A stretch of 64,000 bases of DNA from UBA2970 sp965221075 (lineage in GTDB: Bacteria > Verrucomicrobiota > Verrucomicrobiia > Limisphaerales > AAA164-E04): the NCBI GenBank assembly GCA_965221075.1, contig OZ244865.1:1-64000 (forward strand), in the 5' to 3' direction. Position 1 is the stretch's first letter. Each line of letters begins with the position of its first letter. Below the pieces are notes generated by a model. The model saw nothing but the letters and a program-made list of their open reading frames with translations. It was not told the origin of the DNA and did no database searches. Made by a program: the position numbers and the translations under genes. Positions 34,392 to 43,945 of this stretch are shown here, one piece after another.

Positions 34392-37300
34392 ATGGGGCTC
34401 TCCGGGCTCCTCGTCCTGTGCCTGCCGCTGGCCGCCCTGGAGAGGGAGCCCCTGGCCCCGCCCGGGGAGGGCCCTCCGGGCTTCTCCGCCCTGCCGGCCG
34501 AGCGCACCGGCATCCGCTTCGCCAACGCCCTGGGGACCCGGGCCGCCCTGGAGAACCGGATCCTGGAGAACGGCTCCGGAGTGGCCGCCGCCGACGTGGA
34601 CTCCGACGGCCTCTGCGACCTGTACTTCTGCGGCATGGACGTCCCCAACGCCCTCTACCGCAACCTGGGGGGCCTGCGCTTCGAGGAGATCGCCGCCCGG
34701 GCGGGGGTGGCCTGCGAGGACCAGCGCTCCTCGGGAGCGGCCTTCGCCGACCTGGACGGCGACGGGGATCCCGACCTGCTGGTCACCGGGCCCTTCAGCG
34801 GCATCCGCTGCTTCGTCAACCAGGGCGGGGGCCGCTTCGAGGAGAGCGGGAGCTCCGGCCTGGACCGCCGGGCGGCCTCCACCTCCCTGGCCCTGGCCGA
34901 CGCCGAGGGCGACGGGGACCTCGACCTCTACGCCGCCAGCTACCGGTCCCGCACCTGGAAGGACCTGCCCCCGGGGATCCGCCCCCGGACCACCTGGCGA
35001 GGAGGCCGCCCCGTGGCCTGGCCCGCCGACCGCTTCGTGGCCCGTCGGCGGGAGGACGGCTCGGCGGGGATCGTCGAGATCGGCCAGCCCGACGGCTTCT
35101 ACCTCAACGACGGCCGGGGCCGCTTCGTCCGGGAGTCCTGGACCGGAGGGCGCTTCCTCGAGGCCGACGGCTCCCCCCTGGCCGCCCCGCCCCGCAACTG
35201 GGGGCTGGCGGCCGCCTTCCGGGACTTCGACGGCGACGCCCTGCCCGACCTCTACGTCTGCAACGACTTCCTGCACGGCGGCGACGACTTCTTCCTCAAC
35301 CTGGGCGGCGGCCGCTTCGGCCGGGCCGCCCCCGAGGCGCTGCGCCACACCAGCTGGTCCTCCATGGCGGTGGACGTCTCCGACATCGACGCCGACGGAA
35401 GCCCCGACTTCCTGGTGGCGGACATGCTCAGCCCCGATCCGGTCCGGCGGCTGCGCCAGCAGGCCAACCTGGAGACCGGCCGGCGGCTCCTCCCGCCGGG
35501 CCTGCGCCCGGACCGCCCCCAGGTCCAGCAGAACACCCTCTTCCTGGGCAGGGGCGACGGCACCTGGGCCGAGATCGCCCGCCTGGCGGGCCTGGACGCC
35601 TCGGGATGGTCCTGGTGCGTCGTGTTCCTCGACGTCGATCTCGACGGCTACGAGGACGTGCTGGTGGGCAACGGCCACGCCCACGACCTGCTCGACTCCG
35701 ACGCCACCCGCCGGGCCGCCGAGGCGATGCGCCGGTCGCGGGGCCGGCGCACGCTCACCCTGGGCCACTACCCGCCCCTCCCCCTGGCCGACCGGGCCTG
35801 GCGCAACCGGGGGGACCTCTCCTTCGAGGAGGCGGGCCGGCTCTGGGGCTTCGACCGGACCGGGATCACCCAGGGGCTGGCCCGGGCCGATCTCGACAAC
35901 GACGGCGACTGGGACCTGGCCCTCAACCTCCTGCGGGAGCGGGCGGTGGTGCTGGAGAACACCGGCGCCGCTCCCCGGATCCAGGTGGCGCTCTCGGGGG
36001 AGCCGCCCAACACCGCGGGAATCGGGGCCCAGGCGCGGCTGCTCCCCGAGGGCCCCGGGCCCTTCCCCGTCCAGAGGCGGGAGATGGCCGCCGGGGGCCG
36101 CTACCTCTCCTCCGACCAGCCCCGGCTGGCCTTCGCCGGAGGGGATCCCTCGCGATCCTTCCGGCTCCAGGTGGACTGGCGGAGCGGCCGGCGCAGCGTG
36201 CTGCGGGGCGTCCGGCCGGGCTACCGGTACACGGTGGCGGAGAGCGGGGCCGCCGAGGCCCCGGATCCGCCCGCTCCCCGGACCCCGCCCGCCTGGTTCG
36301 AGGACGCCACGGACCTGCTGGGCCACGTCCACCAGGAGGCGCCCTTCAACGATCTGCTCCGGCAGCCCCTCCTGCCCCGGCTCCACAGCCGCCCGGGCCC
36401 GGGACTGGCCTGGGCCGACGCCGACGGGGACGGCCGCGAGGACCTGCTGGTCTCGGGAGGGGCCGGGGGCCGGACCGCCCTCCTGCGCAACCGGGGCGCC
36501 GGGGGCTTCCGGGAGCGCGGCCTGTCCGCCGATCCCGGAGGGGCCGCCGGAATCCTCTGGCTGGAGAGCGGCTTCGAGGGCCTGGTCCTCTCCCCCTCCA
36601 ACTACCGCGGCGGATCCCGCTCCCTGCCCTCCCTGCGCTTCCTGGCCGCCCCATCGCTGGACCCGGTCTCCATGGACATGGTCGGGCAGCGCGACAGCAC
36701 CGGCCCGATCCTCTCCCTCGACTACGACGGGGACGGGGATCTGGACCTGTTCGTGGGCGGACGGGTGGTTCCGGGCCGGTGGCCGGAAACACCCGTCTCC
36801 CGCCTCTACCGCAACCGCCAGGGCCGCTTCCGGCTGGACCGGGAGGCCGGCGCGGCCCTGGCCCGGGCCGGGATGGTGCAGGGGGCGGCCGCTCCCGACA
36901 TCGACGGGGACGGGGACTGCGATCTGGTGCTGGCCACCGACTGGGGCCGCCTGCAGCTCTGGCGCAACCAGGACGGAAGGTTCGAGGAGGTCCCCCCCGC
37001 CCGGGGCCTGGGCCCGGGAAGGGGCCTGTGGCAGGGCGTGGCCGCCGCCGACTTCGACGAGGACGGGCGGATCGACATCGCGGCGGCCAACCGGGGCCGC
37101 AACACCGGCTACCAGCGCTTCCTCTCCCATCCCCTGCGGGTGCGCCACGGGGACCTCGACGGCGACGGAAGCGTCGAGACCGTGGAGCTGGTCCGCGATC
37201 CGGCCCGCGGCCGCTGGGTCCCGCTGCAGGGGCTGGAGGCCCTCCAGGCCGCCATCCCCGCCCTGCGCCTGGCGGCCCCCTCGCACCAGGCCCTGGCCGA

Positions 37301-37997
37301 GAGGGGGCCGGCCCCGTTCCTGGGATCCGCCTGGGAGGAGATGGACACCCTGCAGGCCGGCATGCTCGAGAGCGTGGTGCTGCTCAACCGGGGGGACCGC
37401 TTCCTGGCCGTCCCCCTGCCCGCCGAGGCCCAGTTCGCTCCCGCCTGGGGCGTGGTGGCCGCCGACTTCACCGGGGACGGCCACGAGGACCTGTTCCTGG
37501 CGCAGAACTGCTTCGGATCCCGGCCCGCCGTGGTCCGGCACGACGCGGGCCTCGGCCTGCTGCTGGCCGGCGGAGGGGACGGCGCCTTCTCCCCCCTGCC
37601 CCCTTCCCGGAGCGGGATCCGGATCTGGGGCGAGCAGCGGGGCGCGGCGGCAGCCGACTTCGACGCCGACGGCCGCCTCGACCTGGCGGTGGGGCAGAAC
37701 GCCGCCCCCACCCGCCTGTTCCGCAACCGCGGGGCTCCGCCCGCCCACCGCGTCCGCCTCCAGGGCCCCCCCTCCAATCCCAGGGCCGTCGGCGCCCGGC
37801 TGCGCTGGGCCGACGGGACCGGCCCCCTGCGCCAGATCCTCGGCGGCTCGGGCCTCCTCTCCCAGGACAGCCCCGTCACCCTCTGGCCGGTCTCCCCCCG
37901 TCCCCGGGAGCTGGAGATCCTGTGGCCCGGAGGGAAGGCCTCCCGCCTGGCCCTGGAGGGAGCCGCCAGGGAATGGATCGCCGCCTTCCCGGAATAG
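34392..37997 (+). CDS. Secreted FG-GAP/VCBS repeat protein with two ASPIC/UnbV-like domains
   Basis: This 1,201-residue protein starts with a short signal peptide (MGLSGLLVLCLPLAA). It contains many FG-GAP blades with calcium-loop motifs of the DxDxDGxxD type (for example DLDGDGDPDLLV and DYDGDGDLDLF), expected to fold as beta-propellers. ASPIC/UnbV-like domains follow each half: one near residues 540-620 and one at the C-terminus (about 1115-1198, with LGGSGLLSQDSP). The whole protein is therefore a tandem of two propeller-UnbV modules, related to the CRTAC1-like family abundant in PVC bacteria. The function of the family is poorly known. The ATG lies 9 nt after the tRNA CCA and no ribosome-binding site fits in between; upstream in-frame codons lie inside the tRNA. 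Confidence 0.88.
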   Translation: MGLSGLLVLCLPLAALEREPLAPPGEGPPGFSALPAERTGIRFANALGTRAALENRILENGSGVAAADVDSDGLCDLYFCGMDVPNALYRNLGGLRFEEIAARAGVACEDQRSSGAAFADLDGDGDPDLLVTGPFSGIRCFVNQGGGRFEESGSSGLDRRAASTSLALADAEGDGDLDLYAASYRSRTWKDLPPGIRPRTTWRGGRPVAWPADRFVARRREDGSAGIVEIGQPDGFYLNDGRGRFVRESWTGGRFLEADGSPLAAPPRNWGLAAAFRDFDGDALPDLYVCNDFLHGGDDFFLNLGGGRFGRAAPEALRHTSWSSMAVDVSDIDADGSPDFLVADMLSPDPVRRLRQQANLETGRRLLPPGLRPDRPQVQQNTLFLGRGDGTWAEIARLAGLDASGWSWCVVFLDVDLDGYEDVLVGNGHAHDLLDSDATRRAAEAMRRSRGRRTLTLGHYPPLPLADRAWRNRGDLSFEEAGRLWGFDRTGITQGLARADLDNDGDWDLALNLLRERAVVLENTGAAPRIQVALSGEPPNTAGIGAQARLLPEGPGPFPVQRREMAAGGRYLSSDQPRLAFAGGDPSRSFRLQVDWRSGRRSVLRGVRPGYRYTVAESGAAEAPDPPAPRTPPAWFEDATDLLGHVHQEAPFNDLLRQPLLPRLHSRPGPGLAWADADGDGREDLLVSGGAGGRTALLRNRGAGGFRERGLSADPGGAAGILWLESGFEGLVLSPSNYRGGSRSLPSLRFLAAPSLDPVSMDMVGQRDSTGPILSLDYDGDGDLDLFVGGRVVPGRWPETPVSRLYRNRQGRFRLDREAGAALARAGMVQGAAAPDIDGDGDCDLVLATDWGRLQLWRNQDGRFEEVPPARGLGPGRGLWQGVAAADFDEDGRIDIAAANRGRNTGYQRFLSHPLRVRHGDLDGDGSVETVELVRDPARGRWVPLQGLEALQAAIPALRLAAPSHQALAERGPAPFLGSAWEEMDTLQAGMLESVVLLNRGDRFLAVPLPAEAQFAPAWGVVAADFTGDGHEDLFLAQNCFGSRPAVVRHDAGLGLLLAGGGDGAFSPLPPSRSGIRIWGEQRGAAAADFDADGRLDLAVGQNAAPTRLFRNRGAPPAHRVRLQGPPSNPRAVGARLRWADGTGPLRQILGGSGLLSQDSPVTLWPVSPRPRELEILWPGGKASRLALEGAAREWIAAFPE

Positions 37998-38020
37998 GGA
38001 TCCGCCCCCGAGTTTCACGG

Positions 38021-38049
38021 TGGACTCGCCCCGCCGCGGCTGCTAGGGT
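38021..38049 (+). promoter_or_regulatory. Candidate promoter of the FKBP gene
   Basis: TGGACT (38021-38026) and TAGGGT (38044-38049) are 17 bp apart, upstream of the isomerase gene and downstream of the preceding stop. The leader would be about 50 nt. Confidence 0.4.
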
Positions 38050-38105
38050 GCCCTCCCCCTGGGAGGAGACAGACGAAGCGCCCCCACCTCTTGACTGCCC
38101 GACCG

Positions 38106-39074
38106 ATGAGACAGAGCCTGGCCCTGACCTGCGTGTTCCTTGGCGCCCTGCACGGGCTGGCCATCGAGAAGGAGGATCTTGAAGACGAGGTCGTCAAGAC
38201 GAGCTACGGGCTGGGGGCCAACTACGGCCGGTCCCTGGCCGGCTCCCCCCTGGAATTCGACATCGAAAGCTTCATCGAGGGGGTGCGCCATGGAGTGGCG
38301 GGCTCCTCCCTGCTCTCCGAGGAGGAGATCCGGACGGTGATGAGCCTGGTCACGACCAAGGTACGCGAGGCCCAGGAACGGAAGCGCAGCGAGCTCGCCG
38401 AGAAGAACCGCAGCGAGGGAGCCGCCTTCCTGGCGGCCAACAAGGAGCAGGAAGGCGTGGTCGTCCTGCCCAGCGGCCTGCAGTACCGGATCCTCGAGGA
38501 GGGGACCGGAACCTCCCCCAACCCCGTGGACCAGGTCGAGGTCCACTACGAGGGCACCCTCATCGACGGGACCGTCTTCGACAGCTCCAGGAAGAGGGGG
38601 AGCCCCGCCACCTTCGCGGTGACCCGGGTGATCAAGGGATGGACCGAGGCCCTGCTGCTCATGAAGGAGGGCGCCCGCTGGGAGCTGTACATACCCGCCG
38701 CCCTGGCCTACGGGCCCCGAGGCAGCGGCAGCCAGATCGGGCCCGAGGCGACCCTGATCTTCGACGTGGAGCTGCTCAAGGTGAAGGCCGCCGCGGCCCC
38801 CTCGCCACCCGCCAGGATCTCGCCTCCCGCCAGCAGCGACATCGTCCGGGTCCCCTCCAGGGAGGAGATGGAGCGGGGCGAGAAGATCGAGGTGATCCCG
38901 GCCGACAAGGTCGAGGAGTTCCGCCAGAAGCTCATCGAGGAGGAGAAGGCCCGCAAGGAGGAGGAGTCCGCCGGGGAGGACCAGCCGGAATCCGGGCCCG
39001 CCCCCGAGCAGGACGGCGCCGGGGAAGAGGAAGGCAGCGGCGAGGAAGGCGAGGATTCCGGCAGCGGTTCCTGA
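38106..39074 (+). CDS. Secreted FKBP-type peptidyl-prolyl cis-trans isomerase (FkpA/Mip-like)
   Basis: This 322-residue protein has a signal peptide (1-19), an N-terminal alpha-helical dimerisation domain (about 22-115, with YGLGANYGRSL typical of FkpA/Mip) and an FKBP domain (about 120-227) with the hallmarks VHYEGTLIDGTVFDSS, VIKGWTEAL and IPAALAYG. It should speed proline isomerisation and act as a chaperone in the periplasm. After the FKBP domain comes a tail of about 95 residues ending in a highly acidic Glu/Gly/Ser stretch, which is not part of the usual family plan. The ATG at 38106 is preferred over an in-frame TTG at 38091 because the hydrophobic signal begins there. Confidence 0.92.
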   Translation: MRQSLALTCVFLGALHGLAIEKEDLEDEVVKTSYGLGANYGRSLAGSPLEFDIESFIEGVRHGVAGSSLLSEEEIRTVMSLVTTKVREAQERKRSELAEKNRSEGAAFLAANKEQEGVVVLPSGLQYRILEEGTGTSPNPVDQVEVHYEGTLIDGTVFDSSRKRGSPATFAVTRVIKGWTEALLLMKEGARWELYIPAALAYGPRGSGSQIGPEATLIFDVELLKVKAAAAPSPPARISPPASSDIVRVPSREEMERGEKIEVIPADKVEEFRQKLIEEEKARKEEESAGEDQPESGPAPEQDGAGEEEGSGEEGEDSGSGS

Positions 39075-39404
39075 CCGGCCCCCTCTCTCCATCATCCCGG
39101 GCCGCTTCCTCATGCCCCCGGTCCGGGGCGCCGCAGGGAGCCTTGCATCCGGTAGCGGAGCGGCATCCGGGAAGGCTGCCCGCAGCCCTTCCCGGGCAGC
39201 CGATCCGGATCTCCCTGCCGTGCGCTCCGCTCGAGGGCGCGCTCCGTTTCTGCCCGCCGGCAAGGAAGGAGGCGCGAGCACGGCCGGTTCCCCCGGCACG
39301 TCGTCCATGATCCCCAGGGCAAGGCGTCGGCGCGCACTTTCCGCATGCGCCTTCCGCCTTCCCTCTGATCTCCCGGCATCCGGAAGCACGTGCTCCGGCG
39401 CTGC
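39075..39404. other. Intergenic region without a recognisable gene
   Basis: I see no coding signature, RNA gene or clear terminator between the FKBP stop and the dispersed repeat that begins near 39405. Confidence 0.5.
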
Positions 39405-39690
39405 CTGCAGCGATCTTCCGGGCGGTTTCCTTCAAGCTGCTCCGGGCTGATTCCCGATCGAGGAAGGAGAAGGCTCCTTCGGACCTGCCAGAGGCGATCG
39501 TCTCCCGCTGCCAGGGGAGAGGGCTTCCCGGAAGGGAAAGGCTGCCAGATCCCGTTTGCGCGGGCGGCAGCCGGGGAAGCCGTTCCAGTCCTTGTCCCCG
39601 GCAGGCCTCGGGCGCCGGGCGGCTGGACTTTCCTGCATGAGGCTGGAGGCCCAGCGGTCTTCGCCATGGCCGGCTTCGAAGTCGCGGAGG
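39405..39690. repeat. Dispersed ~290-bp repeat, copy 1
   Basis: This non-coding segment aligns with 48395-48690 over its length: shared blocks include TGCTCCGGGCTGA, GAGGCGAT, GGGAGAAGCTGCC-like, GCCTCGGGCG and TGCATGAGGC in the same order. It abuts the 3' truncation of the first ATPase copy. A weaker relative lies at about 57185-57450. I do not recognise the element; it lacks a gene and visible terminal repeats. Confidence 0.6.
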
Positions 39691-39704
39691 ATCCGATCCA
39701 GGCT

Positions 39705-40169
39705 CCGGCATCCGGGCCGTTCGCACGGGTGGTCGATCCTTCGGCGCCGACGGCTCCAAGGCCTATCCTGGCTCCGGTGTTCGTGACGACCTTCTGGCGA
39801 TAGTCCTTCGCCTTGGAGGGAGCGATCTTCCTGATGATCTCGAGCGCCGCAGTCTCCGGGTCCTTGAGGGCGTCCTTGCTCATCCTCAGGACGTGCGGCC
39901 GATCGGGCTTGCCGTCCCATTCCATCGCCAGGTGCGATAGGACGGCGGTCTTCCCGGCCCCGGGGGCGCCTTGGAGGACAATGGTGAGCCCGGCGGCAGC
40001 CGTATTTTCCCTAGCGCTCAGGAGCGCTTCCTGGCAGTTGGCCTCGATCAGCTCGAAGATGTCCTGGCGCCGAAGAAGGCGGGCGCCAGGCCTTCCTGTC
40101 GAAGGGGCGGCTGTACCTCCCCAGCAGTTCCCGGTCTTACTGTTCGAGGCGCTTCACGGCTGTAGGCAT
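39705..40169 (-). pseudogene. AAA+ ATPase copy A, truncated pseudogene
   Basis: This is the N-terminal third of the ATPase family found intact at 40235-41620. The start ATG at 40169 is kept, but codon 11 is TAA (40137-40139) where the intact copy has Tyr. Small indels near 40060 shift the frame. Similarity ends near 39705, shortly after the motif STTRA, where the dispersed repeat takes over. The Walker A sequence is still readable. It is the oldest-looking member of the tandem array. Confidence 0.85.
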
Positions 40170-40234
40170 CCTGCCATCGGTGGCGTCGTTCCACAAGAAG
40201 CCGCGCACCCTGGCCGGGGCGGGGAGGGAGCCCC

Positions 40235-41620
40235 CTACCGCTCCATCCCCCGGTCGTTCTGGGAGCGGGAGGGATCCTTGGCCTGGCGGCGCTCCTCGGC
40301 CGCCCTTTCCGCCGCCAGGGCCGCCTCCCACTGGACGAGGGCCTGGGCTAGCTTGCGCCGGGGGTCGGGTCTCTCCGCCTCCGGCCGGGGCCGGTCGATC
40401 AGCCAGGCGCGCAGGCTGGGGATGGGACAGGCCAGCCTGTCTGCGTCGAAGGGCTGCATGGCGCCCTTCTGGATCAGATGCCCAAGGAACTGCCTGGCGG
40501 TCATGCCTTCCGGAAGTTCCCATCCTGCGCCTCGGTCGGCTTTGGCATTTCCCTTGATGGCGCCCAGCACTTCGCTGCGGAGCAGGCCTCCGTCGGCCGG
40601 CAGCTCCTTCATGACCGCCGCCACCAGGTGCAAGGCATCTTTCATTTCGTCGCTCTGGCGGGCTTCATAGCTCTTGTTCCGGTATTCGCTTGCGCACGCC
40701 ATCATGGCTTCGACCTCGATGCGCTGGAGTTCGCCTTTGGCCAGGCCAAGAGCCCAGAAGAGAGCCGCCGCCTCGGTCCGGACATGCTGTGGCCACCCCT
40801 CGGAGCTCTCCACGATCCAGCCGGACAGGCAGTCCAGCACGTAGCCGGCGCCCAGGCCGATGCGGCAGTTGACCAGCATCTGCTTCACGCAGGTGCGCAC
40901 CTCCTCGCCGGCCAGGGGTACCAGGGTGCGGACGTTGCCGATTTGCAGGCGGCTGAGGCCGGCCTCGGCCAGCGCAGTAGTGGAATTGGCAAGGCCGGCG
41001 TAGACGGGGACGATGGGGAGGCCGTGCTCCCCGAGGTGGAGGTGTGTCAGGACTTCCTCATGGATCTTCCCGACGTTCTGGATCTCGTCCACCAGGATGC
41101 AGAGGGGCTGCTTCCAGTTCCGGGGGGGCAGGACTTCCTTCAGGATGGAGAAGGAGGCGGCTTCCGGGTCGGTCGCCTGGGTGGTCGTTCCTTTCGTGCT
41201 GACGACTCCTAGGCTTATGCCGCCGCCGCTACTCGTGACGACCTTCTGGCGATAGTCCCTCGCCTTGGAGGGAGCGATCTTCCTGATGATCTCGAGCGCT
41301 GTCGTCTCCGGATCCTTGAGGGTGGTCTGGCTCATCCTCAGGATATGCGGCCGATCGGGCTTGCCGTCCCATTCCATCGCCAGGTGCGATAGGACGGCAG
41401 TCTTCCCGGCCCCGGGGGCGCCTTGGAGGACAATGGTGAGCCCTGCGGCAGCCGTATTTTCCCTAGCGCTCAGGAGCGCTTCCTGGCAGTTGGCCTCGAT
41501 CAGCTCGAAGATGTCCTGGCGGCCGACGAAGGCGGGCGCGGCCTTCCTGTCGAATGGGCGGCTGTACCTCCCCAGCAGTTCCCGGTCGTACTGTTCGAGG
41601 CGCTTCACGGCTGTAGGCAT
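40235..41620 (-). CDS. Orphan AAA+ ATPase (ORC/STAND-like), intact copy B
   Basis: This 461-residue protein starts FVGRQDIFELI (31-41), has a Walker A motif GAPGAGKT (67-74), a Walker B motif CILVDEIQN (174-182), and a C-terminal region (about 320-410) that could hold a winged helix. The layout resembles ORC/Cdc6- and STAND-like ATPases that act on DNA or as molecular switches. No partner domain is fused. I start at MPTAVKRL (41620) because similarity to the fourth copy fades upstream of it, apart from a few residues. It lies between two broken copies in tandem with about 113 bp upstream. Function is unknown; a role linked to mobile DNA or defence is only a guess. Confidence 0.8.
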   Translation of the reverse strand: MPTAVKRLEQYDRELLGRYSRPFDRKAAPAFVGRQDIFELIEANCQEALLSARENTAAAGLTIVLQGAPGAGKTAVLSHLAMEWDGKPDRPHILRMSQTTLKDPETTALEIIRKIAPSKARDYRQKVVTSSGGGISLGVVSTKGTTTQATDPEAASFSILKEVLPPRNWKQPLCILVDEIQNVGKIHEEVLTHLHLGEHGLPIVPVYAGLANSTTALAEAGLSRLQIGNVRTLVPLAGEEVRTCVKQMLVNCRIGLGAGYVLDCLSGWIVESSEGWPQHVRTEAAALFWALGLAKGELQRIEVEAMMACASEYRNKSYEARQSDEMKDALHLVAAVMKELPADGGLLRSEVLGAIKGNAKADRGAGWELPEGMTARQFLGHLIQKGAMQPFDADRLACPIPSLRAWLIDRPRPEAERPDPRRKLAQALVQWEAALAAERAAEERRQAKDPSRSQNDRGMER

Positions 41621-41733
41621 CCTGCCATCGGTGGCGTCGTTCCACAAGAAGCCGCGCACCCTGGCCGGGGCTCGTAGGGAGTTCCCTACCGCTCCATCCC
41701 CTGATCGTCCTGGGAGCGGGAGGGATCCTTTAC

Positions 41734-43072
41734 CTAGCGGCGCTTCTCGGCCGCCCTTTCCGCCGCCAGGGCCGCCTCCCACTGGACGAGGGCCTGGGCT
41801 AGCCTGCGCCGGGGGTCGGGTCTCTCCGCCTCCGGCCGGGGCCGGTCGATCAGCCAGGCGCGCAGGCTGGGGATGGGACAGGCCAGCCTGTCTGCGTCGA
41901 AGGGCTGCATGGCTCCCTTCTGGATCAGATGCCCAAGGAACTGCCTGGCGGTCATGCCTTCCGGAAGTTCCCATCCTGCGCCTCGGTCGGCTTTGGCATT
42001 CCCCTTGATGGCTCCCAGCACTTCGCTGCGGTCAAGGCCTCCGTCGGCCGGCAGGTCCTTCATGACCGCCGCCACCAGCTGCTTGGCCTCTTTCATTTCG
42101 TCGCTCTGGCGGGCTTCATAGCTCTCGTTCCGGTATTCGCTTGCGCGCTTCATCATGGCTTCGACCTCGATGTGCTGGAGTTCGCCCTTGGCCTGGCCGA
42201 TCGCCCAGAAGAGGGCGGCCGCCTCGGTCCGGACATGCTGGGGCCATCCCTCGGAGCGCTCCACGATCCAGCCGGACAGGCAGTCCAGCACGTAGCCGGC
42301 TCCTAGGTCGATGCGGCAGTTGAGCAGCATCTGCTTCACACAGGAGCGCACCTCCTCGCCGGCCAGGGCGCCCAGGGTGCGGACGTTGCCGGTTTGCAGG
42401 CGGCTGAGGCCGGCCTCGGCTAGGGCGGCGGTGGAATTGGCCAGGCCCGCGTAGATGGGGACGATGGGGAGGCCGTGCTCCCCGAGGTGGAGGTCCGTCA
42501 GGACTTTTTCGTGGATCTTCCCGACGTTCTGGATCTCGTCCACCAGGACGCAGAGGGGCTGCTTCCAGTTCCGAGGGAGCAGGACTTCCTTCAGGATGGA
42601 GAAGGAGGCGGCTTCCGGGTCGGTCGAACGGGTGGTAGACCCTTCCGCGCCGACGGCTCCAAGGCCTATCCTGGCTCCGGTGTTGGTGACGGCCTTCTGG
42701 CGATAGTCCTTCGCCTTGGAGGGAGCGATCTTCCTGATGATCTCGAGCGCCGCCAGCCCCGGGTCCTCGAGGGCGGTCTGGCGCATTCTCAGGACATGAG
42801 GCCGATCGGGCTTCCCGTCCCATTCCTTCGCCAGGTGCGATAGGACGGCGGTCTTGCCGGCCCCGGGGGCTTCCCTGGAGGACGATGGTGAGCCCAGCGG
42901 CGGGAGTATTGTCCCTAGAGCTCAGGAGCGCATCCTGGCAGTTGGCCTCGATCAGCTCGAGGATGTCCTGGCGGCCGACGAAGGCGGGGGCGGCAGTCCT
43001 GTCGAGGGGCCGGCTGTACCTCCCCAGCAGTCCCCGGTCGTACTGTTCGAGGCGCTTCACGGCTGCAGGCAT
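41734..43072 (-). pseudogene. AAA+ ATPase copy C, frameshifted in Walker A
   Basis: The copy starts at ATG 43072 and reads in frame to about 42875, where one extra base replaces the GAPGAGKT coding sequence of copy B and shifts the frame. The rest, from about 42870 to the stop at 41734, is well conserved in the second frame, including the Walker B motif CVLVDEIQN. A mutation creates a stop a few codons before that of copy B. The copy is recent, but cannot make a full ATPase unless the frame is recoded. Confidence 0.88.
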
Positions 43073-43419
43073 CCTGCCATCGGTGGCGTCGTTCCACAAG
43101 GAAGGCCGGAGGCTGAACCTGTCGATGAGTTGATCGCGGCAGACGGGTCAGGGCGGGCCGGCAGGGCCAGCTTGGAGAGCAGCCGCCCCGCTCCAGCCTT
43201 CCTGGGGATGGCGAAAAGGAGCCCGCTCCTTCGTCCTCTTGCCACGAGAGATCGCTCCGTCTGTGCGATCCCCGGCTCAAGCAATTTGAGCATGGACTTG
43301 CTGGCAAGCTCGATGCCGAAGCGGCAGGCTTCCTCCTCTGTTCGAGGATCCCTGCCATACGCCAGTTCATGGCATTCTTTGCACCGGCTATCCCGGAGCT
43401 CGTCCATGGACTCTGCCAT
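43057..43419 (-). CDS. Small hypothetical protein with one Cys-x-x-Cys motif
   Basis: A 120-codon frame has CKECHELAYG near residue 13, resembling half of a zinc ribbon seen in small phage and plasmid proteins, followed by a helical segment (TEEEACRFGIELASKS). Its last residues overlap the start of ATPase copy C in another frame, which makes the C-terminus doubtful. It may be a remnant of a longer gene cut at about 43496 by the duplication boundary. I do not recognise it; it could be noise. Confidence 0.3.
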   Translation of the reverse strand: MAESMDELRDSRCKECHELAYGRDPRTEEEACRFGIELASKSMLKLLEPGIAQTERSLVARGRRSGLLFAIPRKAGAGRLLSKLALPARPDPSAAINSSTGSASGLPCGTTPPMAGCLQP

Positions 43420-43783
43420 TCTCTTCCGCTCGATGCCTGTCGGACCGAAGCAATCCGGCCGGCGCTCCAGCCATCCAGGAGGGCATTTCCTCTATTTCCC
43501 GCATTACTGGCAGATTCTCTCCAGGACAAACAGCCGCGCTCGCGACGGACCGGACGGGAACTGGACCATCGCTCCCATTCCATGCCGATCAGGCGCAAGC
43601 CGCCGATGCTCCGGCGCCCGCCGGGGAGACCGGCCCGAAGGAGATCAGCGAGCCCCGTCCCAAGCAGGGGCGGATGCCGTACGGATCCGCCGGATCGGCA
43701 CCATCCTCCCTGCCGAAACCGCCAGGAACCATTCCCGGATCCGGCCGGTTCCTTCAAGTTTCTGGAAAGGAGGCGATCCTCTC

Positions 43784-43945
43784 ATGCCTCGGTGGCCAAC
43801 GGCAGGAGGGGAAGCGGACAAGGGGAAAGCGCAGCGAAGACCGGCACGAGGCGCTCCGGGGGGCCGCCACCGCAGCCTTCGGCCGGCTCCCGAGCGCGCC
43901 GCCGCGCCGGGGCCGGCAGCCGCGAGGAGGACTCCCGGCGAGTAA
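43784..43945 (+). CDS. Possible small Arg/Pro-rich protein with strong ribosome-binding site
   Basis: A 53-codon frame beginning MPRWPTAGGEADKG follows AAAGGAGG (43766-43773) by 10 nt, the clearest Shine-Dalgarno sequence in the window. The same site and frame occur in the duplicate (53792), where the stop is four codons later. The product is basic and Pro/Ala-rich with no known motif. The other strand is also open here, so coding status is unproven. Confidence 0.25.
   Translation: MPRWPTAGGEADKGKAQRRPARGAPGGRHRSLRPAPERAAAPGPAAARRTPGE

Noticed and set aside
39110..39704. Continuation of ATPase copy A as a fused protein
   Set aside because: Similarity to the ATPase ends near 39705 and the following frame reads the non-coding dispersed repeat.
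41674..41689. Palindrome GTAGGGAGTTCCCTAC in front of ATPase copy B as an operator
   Set aside because: The corresponding position before copy A is degenerate and copy D lacks it, so there is no conservation to support a role.
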